Under the pieces are notes generated by a model. The model had not been told where the DNA came from. It saw only the letters and a program-made list of their open reading frames with translations, and did not search any database. From the NCBI GenBank assembly GCA_023247235.1, contig JAHFGW010000007.1, positions 1 through 47,257 on the forward strand: 47,257 nucleotides of DNA. The letters are read 5' to 3'. The position numbers and the translations under genes are program-made. This document shows, piece after piece, positions 45,343-47,257 of the stretch. Positions within the stretch are counted from its first letter, which is position 1. Each line of letters begins with the position of its first letter. The stretch comes from Candidatus Omnitrophota bacterium (lineage in GTDB: Bacteria; Omnitrophota; Gorgyraeia; Aquiviventales; Aquiviventaceae).

Positions 45343-45370
45343 TTGACAGTCTCCAGGCATATGCTAAAGT
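45343..45370 (+). promoter_or_regulatory. Candidate promoter for the ribonucleotide reductase gene
   Basis: TTGACA - 16 nt - TAAAGT; leader of ~75 nt before the ATG at 45453. Confidence 0.45.
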
Positions 45371-45452
45371 CTCTCTGCGATACCTCAAGCCGTAGTGGTA
45401 GCAAGGTCACGGAAGGGCTAGCTGTTGTGGGCGGGGCAAGGGAGGGTAGTTC

Positions 45453-47257
45453 ATGCCAAGCATGACGAAGGCGGTGGGGGACGGCTCTGGGGCGCCAGCG
45501 ACGATCGGACAGAAGGAGCGTGCGCCTCGTGCGGCCCGGGCGGCAAGCAGACGCGGCCTCACCGTCCCTCGACGCTGGACCCGCCCCGCGGTGCATCCCT
45601 ACGACGAGGTGAGCTGGGAGCCGCGCGCCGCCACCATCGGCAACGAGAAAGGCGAGATGGTCTTCGAGCAGCGCGACGTCGAAATGCCCGCGGCGTGGTC
45701 GCAGTTGGCCACCAATGTCGTCGTCTCCAAGTATTTCCGCGGCCCGCTCGGCACGCCCTTGCGCGAGCGCAGCGTCAAGCAGCTCATCGGCCGCGTCGTG
45801 GACACAATCGCCGGCTGGGGCGTCAAGGACGGCTATTTCGCGACGCCGGAGGACGCCGACGCCTTCCGCGCCGAGCTGACCTACCTCCTGGTCCATCAAT
45901 ACGCCTCGTTTAACTCCCCGGTGTGGTTCAATGTCGGCGTCGAGAAAGATCGCGCCCCCCAGTGCTCCGCCTGCTTCATCCTCTCGGTCGAAGACAATAT
46001 GGAGTCGATCCTCGAGTGGTACCGCAACGAGGGGATGATCTTCAAGTACGGCTCCGGCTCCGGCATCAACGTCTCGCCGCTGCGCTCCGCGCGCGAGCAG
46101 TTGGCCGGCGGCGGCACGCCCTCCGGGCCGGTCTCCTTCATGCGGGCGGCCGACGCCTCGGCCGGCGTCATCAAGTCCGGCGGCAAGACGCGCCGCGCGG
46201 CCAAGATGGTCGTCCTGAACGCCGACCACCCGGACATCAAGCCGTTCATCTTGTGCAAATGGAAAGAAGAGGAGAAGGCGCACAAGCTCATCGAGCTCGG
46301 CTATGACGGGACGATCGACGGCGAGGCGTATGGATCCGTCTTCTTCCAGAACGCGAATAATTCGGTGCGTGTCACGGATGAGTTCATGAAACGCGCGCTG
46401 ACCGATGAGGCATGGGATCTGAAGGCGGTCACGACGGGCGACATTCTTGAGCGGGTCAAGGCGAAGGACCTCCTGCGGCTGATCGCCGAGGCGACCTGGC
46501 ACTGCGGCGATCCGGGGATGCAGTTTGACACGACCATCAACGACTGGCATACGGTTCCCAACACGGGCCGGATTAATGCCAGCAACCCTTGTAGCGAATA
46601 CATGAGCCTCGATGACAGCGCCTGCAATCTTGCGAGCATCAACCTGCTTAAGTTCCTGGACGACGAAGGCAATTTCCTCGTCGATCAGTTCAAGCACGTC
46701 GTGCGCATCATGATCATCGCCCAGGACATCATCGTCGATAATTCCTCCTACCCAACCAAGAAGATCGGTCAGAGGGCTCATGACTATCGACAGTTGGGCC
46801 TCGGGTATGCCAATCTCGGCGCGCTCCTCATGTCCCTGGGCGTGGCCTACGATTCAGAGGAGGGACGCGCGTGGGCCGGTGCCATTACCGCCGTGCTCAC
46901 GGGGCATGGGTATGAGACGTCCGGAGAGTTGGCTGAGCAACTTGGGCCCTACACAGGGTTTTCACTGAACCGGGAGCCGCAGATTCGCGTGCTGCGCAAG
47001 CACCGCGCGCAGGTGGATAAGATCAACCATCGTCTGGTGCCGCAGCCGATCTTGGCGGCCGCGACGCGCGCGTGGGATGCCGCCATCAACCGCGGAGAGC
47101 AAGCCGGTGTGCGCAATTCGCAGATCAGTGTCATCGCGCCGACCGGCACGATCGCGTTCATGATGGACTGCGACACGACCGGCATCGAGCCGGACATCGC
47201 GCTGATCAAGTACAAGCGGCTGGTCGGCGGCGGGATGCTGAAGATCGTCAACCAGAC
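45453..47257 (+). CDS. nrdJ: Class II (adenosylcobalamin-dependent) ribonucleotide reductase, 3' end outside the window
   Basis: Open frame to the window end (missed by the ORF track as it lacks a stop): ...SFNSPVWFNVGVEKDRAPQCSACFILSVEDNMESILEWYRNEGMIFKYGSGSGINVSPLRS...NPCSEYMSLDDSACNLASINL...ISVIAPTGTIAFMMDCDTTGIEPD. Confidence 0.93.
   Translation, partial: MPSMTKAVGDGSGAPATIGQKERAPRAARAASRRGLTVPRRWTRPAVHPYDEVSWEPRAATIGNEKGEMVFEQRDVEMPAAWSQLATNVVVSKYFRGPLGTPLRERSVKQLIGRVVDTIAGWGVKDGYFATPEDADAFRAELTYLLVHQYASFNSPVWFNVGVEKDRAPQCSACFILSVEDNMESILEWYRNEGMIFKYGSGSGINVSPLRSAREQLAGGGTPSGPVSFMRAADASAGVIKSGGKTRRAAKMVVLNADHPDIKPFILCKWKEEEKAHKLIELGYDGTIDGEAYGSVFFQNANNSVRVTDEFMKRALTDEAWDLKAVTTGDILERVKAKDLLRLIAEATWHCGDPGMQFDTTINDWHTVPNTGRINASNPCSEYMSLDDSACNLASINLLKFLDDEGNFLVDQFKHVVRIMIIAQDIIVDNSSYPTKKIGQRAHDYRQLGLGYANLGALLMSLGVAYDSEEGRAWAGAITAVLTGHGYETSGELAEQLGPYTGFSLNREPQIRVLRKHRAQVDKINHRLVPQPILAAATRAWDAAINRGEQAGVRNSQISVIAPTGTIAFMMDCDTTGIEPDIALIKYKRLVGGGMLKIVNQ

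Noticed and set aside
45219-46781. 520-aa antisense ORF opposite nrdJ
   Set aside because: The plus frame is a clear class II RNR; the ORF track lists antisense only because nrdJ lacks a stop in the window.

Overview
47.3 kb, GC-rich, densely coded bacterial chromosome segment with many ATGA/GTGA/TGATG overlapping gene junctions. It is mostly housekeeping: hisG, split transketolase, ispE, tRNA-Gln, glmU, prs, rplY-pth-rpsF-ssb-rpsR-rplI-dnaB, bamA-skp-lpxC/fabZ-lpxA-lpxI, a nudix gene, rhomboid, rlmD, suhB, M48 protease, tRNA nucleotidyltransferase, ceramidase-like and C45 genes, ispH, tldD/tldE, an ATP-grasp-like gene, an RNaseH-WYL-like fusion, htpX, clpB and a class II RNR that runs off the window end. 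The gene content suggests a Gram-negative, lipid A-making, uncultured-type lineage; taxonomy is not asserted. The strongest non-genic signal is a three-copy family of 146-166 bp structured elements with near-identical ends (TGATCCCACCACCTGCTGC ... GCAGCAGGTGGTGGGATGA). They are flanked by ATGA direct repeats and sit at gene junctions. In all three copies the right terminus supplies the downstream start codon and an AGGTG Shine-Dalgarno-like motif; in two of three the left terminus supplies the upstream stop codon. Internal sequences differ but each forms its own strong hairpins. Three other short palindrome families were found: GGTGCC/GGCACC hairpins, TGGGAC/GTCCCA hairpins, and GC-rich palindromes read in frame near ORF C-termini. 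Other points of interest are an HTH/LAGLIDADG-like ORF with no stop before it crosses tRNA-Gln, a histone-H1-like tail on GlmU, and a possible operator dyad around the nrdJ promoter. All functional calls come from reading translated sequence; no database search was run.
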